Shown: positions 25,356-35,270 of the stretch, piece after piece | Layout: every line of letters starts with the position of its first letter | Position numbering within the stretch: position 1 is the first letter of the stretch | DNA from: Silvibacterium bohemicum | GTDB lineage: Bacteria > Acidobacteriota > Terriglobia > Terriglobales > Acidobacteriaceae | Reading direction: 5' to 3' | DNA length: 64,000 nucleotides | Assembly (NCBI RefSeq): GCF_001006305.1 | Contig: NZ_LBHJ01000003.1 | Location: forward strand, 372,001 to 436,000 | Translations under genes and position numbers: made by a program | The notes under the pieces: model-generated | The model's database searches: none | Seen by the model: the letters and a program-made list of their open reading frames with translations, nothing else | What the model was told of the DNA's origin: nothing

Positions 25356-26989
25356 TCGTTCCCGCAATCCTGCCCGATCCGGCCGTGAACGGAGATCTTC
25401 CGCTCGACGTAGCTGTGCCGATTGCGGTCGCGCCCCAACGCATTCCTCGCCACGTCGTTCAGCAAGTTGCGAGCGGGACATCCGCTCTGGCGCTCGGTGT
25501 CTTCCTTGAGCGAGGCTGCGGATTCGTGGCTAACATCCTCGCGGCGCGTTTTGGAGGAACAGCTGTCTTTGGAGCCTATTCGCTCGCCGTCAGCACCGCG
25601 AACAATATCTCGACCTACGCTGCAGGCGGCATAGGCGCAACGGCCGCGCGATTCTCTGGAAAATATCCCCGCGGTACTCGTGGATACTCAACGCTGGCGC
25701 GCGCTCTTGTTATCGTTTCGTTGGTGTCAGCCGGGATAGCCGCGTCTGGATTGTGGCTTGGCGCGGCACCGATCGCGGCCCTGCTGCATAAAGCCAGCCT
25801 CACCGGTCTGCTGCGCTGGGCAGCTATCTCCGCTGCCGGAATCATTCTGCTCGAGTGCGCACGCGGTTTCTTCGTAGGCCAGCGTCGCCTGGCCGCCTTG
25901 GTCCTGCTATCGCTAATTGTCGGCGCCGGTATGGTTTCGCTTCTCCCACTCATGGCATCCATGCACCGGCCCTCGCGCATGATCGTAGCCCAGGGTGCGG
26001 TGACTCTTACTGCCGTTCTCATCTGCATAGCGCTGGCACGGCCACTCGGATTGATGCGCCGCCCGGAAGCCGACAGGCCTCTTCCGTTGATCCCCATGCT
26101 GAAGGAAGTCTGGTCCTTCGGCTTTATCCAGCTTGCCGGCGTTGTTGCTTCGAATCTCGCCGGATGGTGGCTTACCGCACTGGTGGCAAGAGCAGATGCC
26201 ACGCTAGCGCAGATGAGCTTCTTCGCCATCGCCAGCCAGTTGCGCAATCTTGCCGGCCTCGGCCCATCTCTCATCACCGAGGGAAGCTATGCAACGATGG
26301 CCGACCCCGAAGGAGAGCGCACCCGGACACCGCACAGCGTAATGGCGCTCTGCACCTATGCGTCGACGGCCGTCGCGCTCGTGCTCGCATCGCTGGGCAT
26401 CATTCTTGTTCCCTGGGGTTTGCATCTTCTGTACGGAAGCAGTTACAGCGGCGCCGCCATCACCGCTGTAGTCGCCCTCTCAATCGCAGTCGTACACATG
26501 GGGAATGCCCCCGTCGCGGCACGGCTGACGATCGTATCTATTCGCATGACCGGAGCGATCAATACTCTCTGGGCTATCTTCGTCGCGATCGCCGGATCGC
26601 TTCTGCTGCTTCATGGCGGCAGCGCCGCCGAAGCCATGACCATTTATCTTGCCGCTCATGTGCTCTCAGCCGGGCTCGTACTTGGCGTGCTTATCCACAA
26701 AGATCATGTGCCTGCGGGCATGCTGCAACTGTTCCTTCTCAGCACGTCGACCGTCGTCGCACTCGCGGGAATGGCCGTCGCTCGCCAAGTCTATCAGGCA
26801 CACACCGCACTCCTCTCGTCGATGATGCTGCTTACGTTTTGTCTCTCGCTCGCCCTGCTCTTTCTCCTCGGGAGACGCCATCACTGGCTGCCCACTCCAT
26901 CGGCGGTTCGTCAATTCTTCTTGCGCACTGGACCTTCGATGCTCGGCTTCGCGGGCATTCGCAATGGAAGGATCGGCCATGGCGATTGA
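25352..26989 (+). CDS. Wzx-like lipid-linked oligosaccharide flippase
   Basis: This 545-residue hydrophobic protein has the MATE/MVF-type layout of polysaccharide translocases, with about 12-14 membrane helices and an N-terminal stretch SGTSALALGVFLERGCGFVA followed by ARFGGTAVFGAYSLAVS. It should move the undecaprenyl-linked repeat unit across the inner membrane. Translation starts at TTG 25352, overlapping the kinase stop by four bases; an internal start is possible because the first 30 residues are not conserved. Position between the kinase and the first glycosyltransferase is normal for a Wzx/Wzy pathway. Confidence 0.85.
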   Translation: MIVPAILPDPAVNGDLPLDVAVPIAVAPQRIPRHVVQQVASGTSALALGVFLERGCGFVANILAARFGGTAVFGAYSLAVSTANNISTYAAGGIGATAARFSGKYPRGTRGYSTLARALVIVSLVSAGIAASGLWLGAAPIAALLHKASLTGLLRWAAISAAGIILLECARGFFVGQRRLAALVLLSLIVGAGMVSLLPLMASMHRPSRMIVAQGAVTLTAVLICIALARPLGLMRRPEADRPLPLIPMLKEVWSFGFIQLAGVVASNLAGWWLTALVARADATLAQMSFFAIASQLRNLAGLGPSLITEGSYATMADPEGERTRTPHSVMALCTYASTAVALVLASLGIILVPWGLHLLYGSSYSGAAITAVVALSIAVVHMGNAPVAARLTIVSIRMTGAINTLWAIFVAIAGSLLLLHGGSAAEAMTIYLAAHVLSAGLVLGVLIHKDHVPAGMLQLFLLSTSTVVALAGMAVARQVYQAHTALLSSMMLLTFCLSLALLFLLGRRHHWLPTPSAVRQFFLRTGPSMLGFAGIRNGRIGHGD

Positions 26990-28193
26990 TTCCTGCATCC
27001 TCGATCGCCCCGGCAAGACCGCGCAAATGCAATCTCCTGCCGCCACTGCGCAAACCTCGAATCCCTTAAATCTGCTCGCTTATGTGCATCTGAGAAACAT
27101 CCACGGCTCTACCGGAGCCGGTCGCACCGCGAGGCAGATCGTAGAGCATCTGGGCAAACGCAGCGATATACACATGCGAATCCTTGCCGATGCAGGAGAT
27201 CAGCGGCGCATCCTGCCGCTGGTACAGGCGCCATGGACTGGCTATCGTTATCACACTTTCTCCGCTGACACATCGCGCCAGCAGGCGAGGTGGTTTTGGC
27301 TTGACCATCCCAAAGCCGAAACATTTTGGGAGGACGCCCGCCTCGTTTACTGCACCGCGGAGTCCTACGTTCCGGTTGCGAAAGCTCGTCTTGCCGTTAC
27401 CGCGCATGACGCAGGCTATTTTGAAAACGGCGCGCATCATCGCGATGCGGGCTATTGGAAGCAGCGGCTGAAATGGCGTCTTCTCTTCCAGAAACTCAGC
27501 AAACGTGTCGATCTCTTTCACACCGTGTCCGAATTCTCGGCCAGTCGCCTCGCCCACTTTTTTCCAGAGATTGCGTCGCGCATCCGCTGCGTGCACAACG
27601 GGGTTACCCCGCATTTCTTCGCTCCTGTCACCGATGCCGGCCGCATCTTCCTGTCGGAATCTGGTCTTGGCACGAGGCAATTTGTTCTGGTGCCAGGAGG
27701 CCTGCACTTTCGCAAAAATGCCGAACTCATTCTGGAAGCGTCCCGCGTGTTGCTCGAGCGCTTTCCCGATCTCGTGATCGCGGTAGTGAATCACTCGCAC
27801 CCCTGCTACATCGCGCAGGCCGAATCTCTAGGTGAGCGTTTCAGGCTTCTGGGCTTTGTCTCTGATGAGGCGCTGCATGCCTGCTACTCGGCGGCCCAGC
27901 TCGTCTGGTTTCCTTCTCGGTACGAAGGCTTTGGGCTTCCAGTAGTAGAAGCCATGGCCTGCGGCACGGCGGTTGTCGCAAGCGATTCATCGTCGATCCC
28001 CGAGATCGCAGGCGCCGCCGCTTTGCTTGTCGATCCATCGCAAATGGATGCGCACGTAGAAGCAGTCTCAACCCTACTCACCAACGATCAGTGGCGGCAG
28101 CACTATGCCGAGTTGGGTAAGGATCGTTCGAAGCAATTCACGTGGGACAAGTCAGCAGCAGATTTGAAGCAGCATTTCGACGGATTGCTTTAG
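26979..28193 (+). CDS. Glycosyltransferase family 4 type
   Basis: The 404-residue protein has the GT-B fold with the retaining-enzyme motif YEGFGLPVVEAMACGTAVVA (E-x7-E) near residues 305-325 and FVLVPGGLHFRKNAELILEA at the start of the donor-binding half. It should transfer a sugar from a nucleotide donor to the growing lipid-linked repeat at the cytoplasmic face. The start at 26979 has aagga upstream and overlaps the flippase end by 11 bp. Sugar specificity cannot be deduced. Confidence 0.9.
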   Translation: MAIDSCILDRPGKTAQMQSPAATAQTSNPLNLLAYVHLRNIHGSTGAGRTARQIVEHLGKRSDIHMRILADAGDQRRILPLVQAPWTGYRYHTFSADTSRQQARWFWLDHPKAETFWEDARLVYCTAESYVPVAKARLAVTAHDAGYFENGAHHRDAGYWKQRLKWRLLFQKLSKRVDLFHTVSEFSASRLAHFFPEIASRIRCVHNGVTPHFFAPVTDAGRIFLSESGLGTRQFVLVPGGLHFRKNAELILEASRVLLERFPDLVIAVVNHSHPCYIAQAESLGERFRLLGFVSDEALHACYSAAQLVWFPSRYEGFGLPVVEAMACGTAVVASDSSSIPEIAGAAALLVDPSQMDAHVEAVSTLLTNDQWRQHYAELGKDRSKQFTWDKSAADLKQHFDGLL

Positions 28194-28217
28194 ACCCCGT
28201 CGCGGAGAAAGCGCATC

Positions 28218-29585
28218 ATGCCTCTTCTTGAGCAGGCACCCACAACCCGGAAACAGGCCGCCTCAGTCGAGAGCTTCGCCAGCGGACCTCTTGCAAATGT
28301 CCGGCCTTCCCGTGCGGTGGTCGTGCACAGCGGCGCGCGCGACGGCTACCAGCTGGCGCTCGCTCTGGAAGAGGCCGGGCTGCTGGAATGTCTAGTCACA
28401 GATTTGTTTTGGTCCCAGGACAGCCGCATAGCAAAAACTTTCAGCCGGGATCTTCCGAAAAAAGCGTTGGCTGCGCTGCTGCGCCGTAGTGTTCCGGGGC
28501 TGCCCGGGCGCAGACTCTTGCCATGTTCTAAGACCGGTCTGTGCGGGCTGTTGCTCGAAAAGCTGCCGCATATCCCGGTTGGCGTGCGCCGCAGCTTCAT
28601 GCGCTACGCGGATGGTGTGCTGGGTCGCACTGCAGGCCGCAGGGCAAGGAAGAAAGGCGCCGCGCTGGTTAGCTACAGCTACTACGGCTATGACGCGTTC
28701 AAGGCCTATGGCGCAGGCGGAATGCTCTTCCAGGTTCATCCACATCCCGCGACCATGCGCCGCATTCTCCTTGAAGAGCTGAAGCTCCATCCTGAATGTG
28801 CTGACTCGCTCAAGCTGGAGTGGGAACTCGCGCTTCCCGAACAGGACTTTCAGCACCTCGTGCAGGAGACCGAGATGGCCTCGCGCTATCTCGTTGCCTC
28901 TTCGTTCTCGCGGGACAGTCTCGTCGAACATGGCGCTTCGAAGAAATCCATCAACGTCATCCCCTACGGCATCGATCTCGATCGATTTCATCCAGATCCG
29001 GCGAAGTCCCGCAGTCGTAGCTCCAAGCTGCGCCTGCTTTTTGTGGGACGCATCAACCAGCGCAAAGGCGTGAAGTATCTGCTCGACGCGCTCCGCCTTC
29101 TCGATACGGATTCGGTGGAACTCACCGTGTGCGGCCGCGTCGTTGATGGGCTCGACCTCTTCCGCCCATTCGCCTCGCGCGTCGAGATTCGGCCCTCGGT
29201 GAGCGATGCCGATCTTGTGGCCGCCTACCAATCCGCCGACCTCTTCGTGTTTCCATCTTTAGGCGAAGGGTTCGGTCATGTGCTCCTGGAGGCGATGGCG
29301 TGCGGGCTCCCATTTCTTTCCACCACTCATACCGCCGCCCCGGATCTGATCGATGACGGAGTGCAGGGCTTCATCGTGCAGCCGCGGCGTCCCGACTTGC
29401 TTGCTGCCCGCATTGAATGGGCAATCCGGCACCGTGGCCAGCTGGAGGAGATGGGGACTCTCTCGCGAGATCGCGCACAGCATTTCACCTGGCAGCGCTT
29501 TCGCCGCGCTGCGGCCGAAGAAGTGCGAAGCTTCATGTTGGGAGAGGCCCTGCATGGCAAGGACCGGGGGCTGAAGGATGTTTGA
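28218..29585 (+). CDS. Glycosyltransferase family 4 type
   Basis: The 455-residue protein carries GT-B motifs: VVVHSGARDGYQLALALEEA at the acceptor half, LRLLFVGRINQRKGVKYLLD opening the donor half and LGEGFGHVLLEAMACGLPFL as the E-x7-E motif. A ribosome site (ggagaaag) precedes the ATG. It ends by overlapping the polymerase gene by eight bases. The N-terminal 30 residues are variable and may be dispensable. Its substrate is unknown, but the fucose genes of this locus make GDP-sugars plausible donors for at least one of these enzymes. Confidence 0.9.
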   Translation: MPLLEQAPTTRKQAASVESFASGPLANVRPSRAVVVHSGARDGYQLALALEEAGLLECLVTDLFWSQDSRIAKTFSRDLPKKALAALLRRSVPGLPGRRLLPCSKTGLCGLLLEKLPHIPVGVRRSFMRYADGVLGRTAGRRARKKGAALVSYSYYGYDAFKAYGAGGMLFQVHPHPATMRRILLEELKLHPECADSLKLEWELALPEQDFQHLVQETEMASRYLVASSFSRDSLVEHGASKKSINVIPYGIDLDRFHPDPAKSRSRSSKLRLLFVGRINQRKGVKYLLDALRLLDTDSVELTVCGRVVDGLDLFRPFASRVEIRPSVSDADLVAAYQSADLFVFPSLGEGFGHVLLEAMACGLPFLSTTHTAAPDLIDDGVQGFIVQPRRPDLLAARIEWAIRHRGQLEEMGTLSRDRAQHFTWQRFRRAAAEEVRSFMLGEALHGKDRGLKDV

Positions 29586-30945
29586 GATTCTGCTTGCCGC
29601 CGCAGCCGCACTCAGCATACTCGCGATCCTCTGCGCGCTCGATGTCAGCCAGGATGTCTTCCACCCTCTGGTCTTCGTCGGCCCCATGCTCGGCTTTCTC
29701 TACGCCTGGATGCCGTGGAAGCTCATCACTCTCGGCGGCCTCGATCTCTACTTTGACAACGACCAGCTTGTCTTTGTGCAGACATTGAACGTGCTTGGCA
29801 TCCTGGCGTTCGTAGCCTGCTGCCTTGGCGCCGGCGTGCGCATTCCTCGCCGGCAGAAGAGACGCGCAGCGCGGCTCTCCCAAAAAACGGTGCAGCGCCT
29901 CTTGATCGGCGGAAGCATCGCGGGCGGCATTGGCCTGCTCTGCTGGGCCATCACGATCGTCAATGTCGGTGGCTTCGTCAACGCCTACAGCGCGTCCTAT
30001 TCAGGTGGATGGGACGACAGCGGCTACATCCGCGACGGAAGCCTTCTGCTTCTCCTCGGTGTGCTCATGGCGGTCACCACGCGTTCTGCCGGTGGACCGC
30101 GCTGGCCCAGCTATACGATGATGGCGGTCTTCGGTCTTCCCTGGCTTTCATCCGCTTTGCTGATGGCGCGCCGCGGGCCGACCTTCGCGCTGGCCGCAAT
30201 TCTGCTCATGGGCTGGTATATCAACCGTACCAAGCGCCCGCCCCTCGTCGCCGTGGGCTTAGCCGGAGCCTGCCTCGGCTGGCTGGTGCTCTTTCTCGTA
30301 ACCAATCGCCAAAGCATCTATCTGGGCTCGAACTTCGACATGAAGACGGATGTCGGTGACATCATTGAAAAACCCGACACCGGCAACGAATGGATCTATG
30401 GAGCAGGCACGGTCCTGAGTTCACAGCAGCGCGGCCACTATTTCTGGATGCGACGCTACCTCGCGCAAGTTCTGGTCCGGCCCATTCCAAGCGCCATCTG
30501 GCCGACCAAGTATGAAGACTTCGGAGTACCGGAGCTTCTTCATAATGCCGGCACCGGTGAAGGCTTTACCGACGCTCTCAGCTGGGATGGCGCTGTAGGT
30601 TCGGCCCCCGGGATCGTCGCCGATCTATGGGTCGAAGTATGGTGGCTCGCCATTCCGTTCATGGGCCTTCTGGGCTGGATATATGGCTACGTGTGGAAGA
30701 AATCAGTCACACGCGGAGGCCCCTGGTCCAGTCAATTTGTTTTACTCTCCGCCTTATCCATTTACATGGTGATGCAGACCATGGAAGCAGTGATCTTCCG
30801 TACGCTACTGCTTTCTATTCCTTGTTGGCTGACCTGGCGATGGGCTCTTGCCCAGCCAGCGACGCGACGGCGGCCTGCTGTTCGCCATTTTGCACCAGCA
30901 TTCAGAACACAACCCTTGGTTTTGAGGAGTACCGATCGTGTTTAA
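29578..30945 (+). CDS. Wzy-like exopolysaccharide polymerase (membrane)
   Basis: The 455-residue protein is strongly hydrophobic with roughly 10-12 membrane helices and a large extracytoplasmic loop around residues 230-330 that includes NEWIYGAGTVLSSQQRGHYF and PSAIWPTKYEDFG. This is the shape of O-antigen polymerases, whose primary sequences are poorly conserved, so the call rests on topology and on its place among glycosyltransferases downstream of Wzx. It would link repeat units in the periplasm. Both ends overlap its neighbours by eight bases. Confidence 0.75.
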   Translation: MFEILLAAAAALSILAILCALDVSQDVFHPLVFVGPMLGFLYAWMPWKLITLGGLDLYFDNDQLVFVQTLNVLGILAFVACCLGAGVRIPRRQKRRAARLSQKTVQRLLIGGSIAGGIGLLCWAITIVNVGGFVNAYSASYSGGWDDSGYIRDGSLLLLLGVLMAVTTRSAGGPRWPSYTMMAVFGLPWLSSALLMARRGPTFALAAILLMGWYINRTKRPPLVAVGLAGACLGWLVLFLVTNRQSIYLGSNFDMKTDVGDIIEKPDTGNEWIYGAGTVLSSQQRGHYFWMRRYLAQVLVRPIPSAIWPTKYEDFGVPELLHNAGTGEGFTDALSWDGAVGSAPGIVADLWVEVWWLAIPFMGLLGWIYGYVWKKSVTRGGPWSSQFVLLSALSIYMVMQTMEAVIFRTLLLSIPCWLTWRWALAQPATRRRPAVRHFAPAFRTQPLVLRSTDRV

Positions 30946-32176
30946 CTCTCGACTTATTGGATTTGATGACCAAACTCACTCGCGGTGCCGAGCTGTGGTT
31001 CTCTGGATCGATTGGTACCCGTACCATGTAGCGCGATTCAAGGGGCTTCAGGCAGCCTTCGGCGTGAATGGCAAAGTGCGCGGGATCGAGTTAGTCGGAG
31101 GCATCGGTGTCCATGCGGGGCTGAAGTTTCGCGAAGAGCTGCCGCCCGGCCTTCCAGTCGATACGTTGCTTCCCGAGAGAAGCTGGCAGGAGGCAAGCAA
31201 GCTGGCCCTAGCCTTTGCTGTATGGCGCAAGCTGCAGGAACTCGGCCCGGAGATGGTTCTCGTACCTGGCTACTACACGCTGCCGGCGATCGCGGCAGCC
31301 GTCTGGGCAAAGGCGCACCGGCGCACCAGTGTCCTGATGACAGAGAGCGGTGCAGCGGACCACGTTCGAACAGCGTGGAAGGAAAAAGCGAAATCAATCC
31401 TGATCCGCACGTTATTCGATTGGATGGTGGCCGGTGGCGCCGCCCATGTGCGCTATCTCCGAGAGCTCGGCATCCAGGCGAATCGTATTCTCAATTTTTA
31501 TGATGTCGTCGACAACGACGAGCTGCGCAACCGCAGCATGGGGCTTCGACGCTCTTCCAGCGGAGCCGGCCATAACCTCCCGAAGAAATATTTTCTGTAC
31601 GTCGGTCGATTGGCGCCTGAGAAAAACGTGACCGGATTGCTGAATGCCTGGCTGAACTACCGTGCCAGCGGCGGCCAATGGTCACTTGTGCTCGCAGGAG
31701 ATGGGCCGGAAGCTTCGTCCCTGAAGAGTCTGGCATCCCAATCGTGTTTCGCTGCCGACGTCATCTTCGCCGGTCATAGAAATCAGTCCGCCCTGTCGCC
31801 CTTCTTCAGCTTTGCCAAGTGCTTCGTGCTGCCCAGCGTCCGTGAACCCTGGGGCCTCGTAGTCAATGAAGCTATGGCGGTAGGACTGCCGCTCATCGTG
31901 TCAAACCGGTGCGGGTGCGCTGAAGATCTCGTTGAAAAGGGAAGAAACGGTCTGCTGTTTGATCCTGAAGATAACGAGCAGTTGGCAGCTTGTCTCCATG
32001 AAATAGAAGAGACTTCGCCCCCCGAACTCACTCGCATGGGAGAACGGTCCCTGGAAATCATCGCCCGTTTTTCGCCTGAGAATTTCGGGAACGAGATCGT
32101 CAATATCGCCAATCGACTCGAGCACCGGGATGTACGGCCGGTGCGAAAGACAGCCTCGCCGGAGCGCGTCGCATGA
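30938..32176 (+). CDS. Glycosyltransferase family 4 type
   Basis: The 412-residue protein has a GT-B fold with FLYVGRLAPEKNVTGLLNAW at the start of the donor domain and SVREPWGLVVNEAMAVGLPL as the E-x7-E motif. It begins at GTG 30938, inside the end of the polymerase gene, and ends in an ATGA overlap with the next glycosyltransferase. Both features show tight translational coupling. Its sugar substrates are unknown. Confidence 0.88.
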   Translation: MFNSRLIGFDDQTHSRCRAVVLWIDWYPYHVARFKGLQAAFGVNGKVRGIELVGGIGVHAGLKFREELPPGLPVDTLLPERSWQEASKLALAFAVWRKLQELGPEMVLVPGYYTLPAIAAAVWAKAHRRTSVLMTESGAADHVRTAWKEKAKSILIRTLFDWMVAGGAAHVRYLRELGIQANRILNFYDVVDNDELRNRSMGLRRSSSGAGHNLPKKYFLYVGRLAPEKNVTGLLNAWLNYRASGGQWSLVLAGDGPEASSLKSLASQSCFAADVIFAGHRNQSALSPFFSFAKCFVLPSVREPWGLVVNEAMAVGLPLIVSNRCGCAEDLVEKGRNGLLFDPEDNEQLAACLHEIEETSPPELTRMGERSLEIIARFSPENFGNEIVNIANRLEHRDVRPVRKTASPERVA

Positions 32177-33414
32177 TAAATCCTGTCGAATCGCTGGCGG
32201 AGCAGCCGCAGCTATCGGCGCTGCCTGAGTCGCGGGGAAGATGGGTGCATGCTCTGACCCATCTCGATCCGAAATATGGTGGCCTGAGCGCCGCCGTTCC
32301 GCAGCTTGCGTCCAGCCTCGCTCTCGCGCATGGATTCTCCATCGACATCGCTGCCTTCACCGATCCCGAGGAAGACGCAACACTGCCGCAACATCCCGAG
32401 GTGCCTGTCTCGACATGGTCTGCCGATAGAAAACGATGGTTCCCGGGGGCGACAGCATCCCGGCGGTTTCGCGACCAGATGCGCGGAGCTGCGGGCGTGC
32501 ATATTCACGGGCTATGGGAAGCAAGCACCAACGTGAGCGCGCACACGGCGCGTTCGTTGCGAATCCCATATGTCGTCTCTGCGCATGGCATGCTCGAACC
32601 CTGGGCTCTCGCTAATAAGGGATTTAAGAAGCGAATCTATGCAAACCTGATCGAGCGGGAAAATGTGAATGGCGCCGCGTGCCTGCACGCTCTGACTCGC
32701 GCAGAGGCGCAAAATTACCGCACGTTCGGAAGCAGGCGATCGATCGCCATCATTCCGAATGGAGTACGCCTGCCTCACACTATCGATGGTTCCATCTTTT
32801 ACCATCGTTTTCCCAACCTCCGCGGCCAGCGTATCGTTCTTTTTCTGGGGCGCATTCATCTTAAGAAGGGCCTCCGGATTCTGATCGAATCCTGGGCGAA
32901 AGTTGCCACCCGGTTTCCCGATGCGACGCTAGTCCTCGCCGGCCCCGATTGCGAGAACTCACTGTCCGCTTTGCAGGAGTTGATCGCAGGGAAGCACATC
33001 ACGAATCGCGTCGTGTTTACCGGCATGCTGGTCAACGAGATGAAGTGGAGTGCTTTGGCCTCTGCCCATGCCTTCGTCCTGCCCTCTTATTCCGAAGGCC
33101 TGAGCGTTGCCACTCTCGAAGCAATGGGCATGGGGCTTCCCGTGATCATCTCTGAGCAATGTCATCTGCCCGAGGTGAAGGATCGAGATACAGGCTGGAT
33201 CGTTCAGACCGACGCGTCTTCGCTCGAGACCGCATTGGACAACATGTTGAGTAACTCTCCGGCAGTGAACGGCGAGATTGGCAATCGCGGGCGGCGTCTG
33301 ATCCACGAACGCTACAACTGGAAGGCCGTTTCTCGTCAGATGGCCGAACTCTATCTCTGGATCGCCGGAGGAAACGAGCCGCACACCTTTGAATTACTGA
33401 AGGGGCGAAGATGA
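32173..33414 (+). CDS. Glycosyltransferase family 4 type
   Basis: The 413-residue protein has typical GT4 features: GGLSAAVPQLASSLALAHGF near the N-terminus, RIVLFLGRIHLKKGLRILIE opening the donor half and YSEGLSVATLEAMGMGLPVI as the E-x7-E motif. Start and stop each share four bases (ATGA) with neighbours. It lies directly before the WcaF-like acetyltransferase, an order seen in colanic-acid-like clusters. Confidence 0.9.
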   Translation: MINPVESLAEQPQLSALPESRGRWVHALTHLDPKYGGLSAAVPQLASSLALAHGFSIDIAAFTDPEEDATLPQHPEVPVSTWSADRKRWFPGATASRRFRDQMRGAAGVHIHGLWEASTNVSAHTARSLRIPYVVSAHGMLEPWALANKGFKKRIYANLIERENVNGAACLHALTRAEAQNYRTFGSRRSIAIIPNGVRLPHTIDGSIFYHRFPNLRGQRIVLFLGRIHLKKGLRILIESWAKVATRFPDATLVLAGPDCENSLSALQELIAGKHITNRVVFTGMLVNEMKWSALASAHAFVLPSYSEGLSVATLEAMGMGLPVIISEQCHLPEVKDRDTGWIVQTDASSLETALDNMLSNSPAVNGEIGNRGRRLIHERYNWKAVSRQMAELYLWIAGGNEPHTFELLKGRR

Positions 33415-34007
33415 ACTCTCCCATCCAGCTTCGCAACTATGACAATTCCTGGTATTTGTCAGGGCGTTCCAAGGCATGGCGTATCGCGTGGATTTTTGCG
33501 GGCCTCCCTTTTTTTCGTTGCTCTCTTCTGCCTTTCTCATCGCTGCGAGTTGGCCTGCTGCGCCTCTTCGGCGCGCGCATCGGTGCCCGCGTCGTAATCC
33601 ATTCCGAAGTCACGGTCAAATATCCTTGGCACCTGACGATTGGCGATGACTGCTGGATCGGGGAACGCGCGTGGATCGACAATCTCACCGCCGTATGCCT
33701 CGGCAACAATGTATGTATCTCGCAAGGCGTATACCTCTGCACCGGAAACCACGACTGGAGCGACCCCGCCTTCGGACTCAAGATCGCTCCCATTTTCTTG
33801 CACGACGGAGCATGGGCCGCCGCAATGTGCAGACTCTTGCCTGGTGCGATTTTGCATGAGGGCGCAATCGCAGCCGCAGGCAGCGTGATCGCAGGAGAGG
33901 TGCCCGCGTGGGAAATCTTCAGCGGGAATCCCGCCGCCTTCGTGCGCCGACGTCACGTCCACGATGTGACTCACGCCGATCGGGAAGCGAGGATGGTCGC
34001 GTCATGA
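33411..34007 (+). CDS. WcaF-like O-acetyltransferase (hexapeptide repeat)
   Basis: The 198-residue protein has left-handed beta-helix hexapeptide repeats (IGARVVIHSEVTVKYPWHLT, then IGDDCWIGERAWIDN) and the WcaF-type CTGNHDWSDPAFGLKIAPI with the catalytic-type His in the GNHDW loop. It should acetylate a sugar of the exopolysaccharide repeat using acetyl-CoA. The N-terminal SWYLSGRSKAWRIAW segment is typical of WcaF. ATGA overlaps occur at both ends. Confidence 0.9.
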   Translation: MNSPIQLRNYDNSWYLSGRSKAWRIAWIFAGLPFFRCSLLPFSSLRVGLLRLFGARIGARVVIHSEVTVKYPWHLTIGDDCWIGERAWIDNLTAVCLGNNVCISQGVYLCTGNHDWSDPAFGLKIAPIFLHDGAWAAAMCRLLPGAILHEGAIAAAGSVIAGEVPAWEIFSGNPAAFVRRRHVHDVTHADREARMVAS

Positions 34008-35239
34008 GAATTCTGCTGCTCAACCAGTTCTTCTGGCCCGATTCGTCACCGACCAGCCAACTCCTCACCGACGTGGCGAAGGAGTTCGTGCGCGAGGGGC
34101 ACGAGGTATCCGTTATATGCGCCGATGGCAACTATGCGGTTGCCGATCAGGGAGAACCGCCCGCTGTAAAAGTCATTCGCGTCAAAGCTCTGCCTTTCGT
34201 GCGCGGCAGCGTGGGAAGGGTATTGTCCTACGCGTCGTTCTATGTTGCCGCGATCTGGCGCAGCATGGCTCTCGATAAGCCAGAGCTGGTCATCACGCTC
34301 ACCACGCCTCCGCTGCTTTCGCTGTTAGGCAATCTCCTCAAGATTCTGCGTGGCAGTCGCCACTTCATCTGGGAGATGGATATCTATCCCGATGTCGCCG
34401 TCGAGCTTGGCTATTTTCGCAGAGGAGGAATCGTCGCTCGTTTCACCGGCATTCTCGCCGATTGGTCACGGCGCCGCGCAGATGGAATTATCGCGCTCGG
34501 CGAGTGCATGAAGCAGAGACTCGTCGCTCGCGGTATCCCTCCAGAGCGCATAGCCGTCGCGGAGAACTGGGCAGATAGCGAAGCCATCGCGGTGCAGCCG
34601 CGGCTTAGGCAGTCATCAAACATCGTCGTGCTCTATTCCGGTAACTTCGGCCTCGCGCATGACATGGAGACAATTCTTAGCGCTATCCGCAATCTTGATC
34701 GGGATGCGCGCTTCCGATTTCGTTTCGTTGGAGGGGGCGCGCGCCACAAGGATCTCGCCAGGCATGTGTCGGAGGAGCATCTGCAGTCGGTTGAGTTGCG
34801 ATCGTATGTGCCGCGCGAACTGCTCGGCGATTCACTGGCAGCGGCGGATATTGGTCTGGTCACTCAAAGCGACGTTTGCTGTGGGGCTGTGGTTCCAAGT
34901 AAGGTTTACGGTTTGCTTGCCGCGGGCCGTCCCGTTCTTTACATCGGCCCGTCCGAAGCAACACCTGCGCGGATCGTGAGGCAGTTCGGTTGTGGATGGC
35001 ACATTCCTTGCGGCCAGGCCGGAGTGTTGACCGATCTGCTGCGCCATCTCGCAGATCATCCAGATGAGGTTCATACCGCGGGGCAGCGCGCACGAGAGGC
35101 GCTGCTCCTTCATTTCGATCGCCCTCTCGGCGTAGCACGTATCGCCGGCATCGTTGGCGCAAAGTCGCAGTCACCGGTTCCACGGATAATGCCCGTGGCG
35201 CTCGACACTGCGGCGTTACGTTCGCAAGCACGTCCGTAG
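34004..35239 (+). CDS. WcaI/WbuB-like glycosyltransferase
   Basis: From the ATG at 34004 the 411-residue protein begins MRILLLNQFFWPDSSPTSQL, the start of WcaI/WbuB-type GT4 enzymes. The donor half has VVLYSGNFGLAHDMETILSA and VVPSKVYGLLAAGRPVLYIG. The classic E-x7-E motif is replaced by this SKVYGxLAAGRP form, normal for the subfamily. The start overlaps the acetyltransferase stop by four bases, which settles it against the open frame further upstream. WcaI is a proposed fucosyltransferase of colanic acid, which fits the gmd/fcl pair at 44.7 kb. Confidence 0.88.
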   Translation: MRILLLNQFFWPDSSPTSQLLTDVAKEFVREGHEVSVICADGNYAVADQGEPPAVKVIRVKALPFVRGSVGRVLSYASFYVAAIWRSMALDKPELVITLTTPPLLSLLGNLLKILRGSRHFIWEMDIYPDVAVELGYFRRGGIVARFTGILADWSRRRADGIIALGECMKQRLVARGIPPERIAVAENWADSEAIAVQPRLRQSSNIVVLYSGNFGLAHDMETILSAIRNLDRDARFRFRFVGGGARHKDLARHVSEEHLQSVELRSYVPRELLGDSLAAADIGLVTQSDVCCGAVVPSKVYGLLAAGRPVLYIGPSEATPARIVRQFGCGWHIPCGQAGVLTDLLRHLADHPDEVHTAGQRAREALLLHFDRPLGVARIAGIVGAKSQSPVPRIMPVALDTAALRSQARP

Positions 35240-35270
35240 AACCCGGAAGGCTTTTACCCGGAGAAGTGCT

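Noticed and set aside
28392-29231. 279-codon antisense frame in a glycosyltransferase gene
   Set aside because: The sense frame holds the complete GT-B motifs; the antisense frame has only composition bias.
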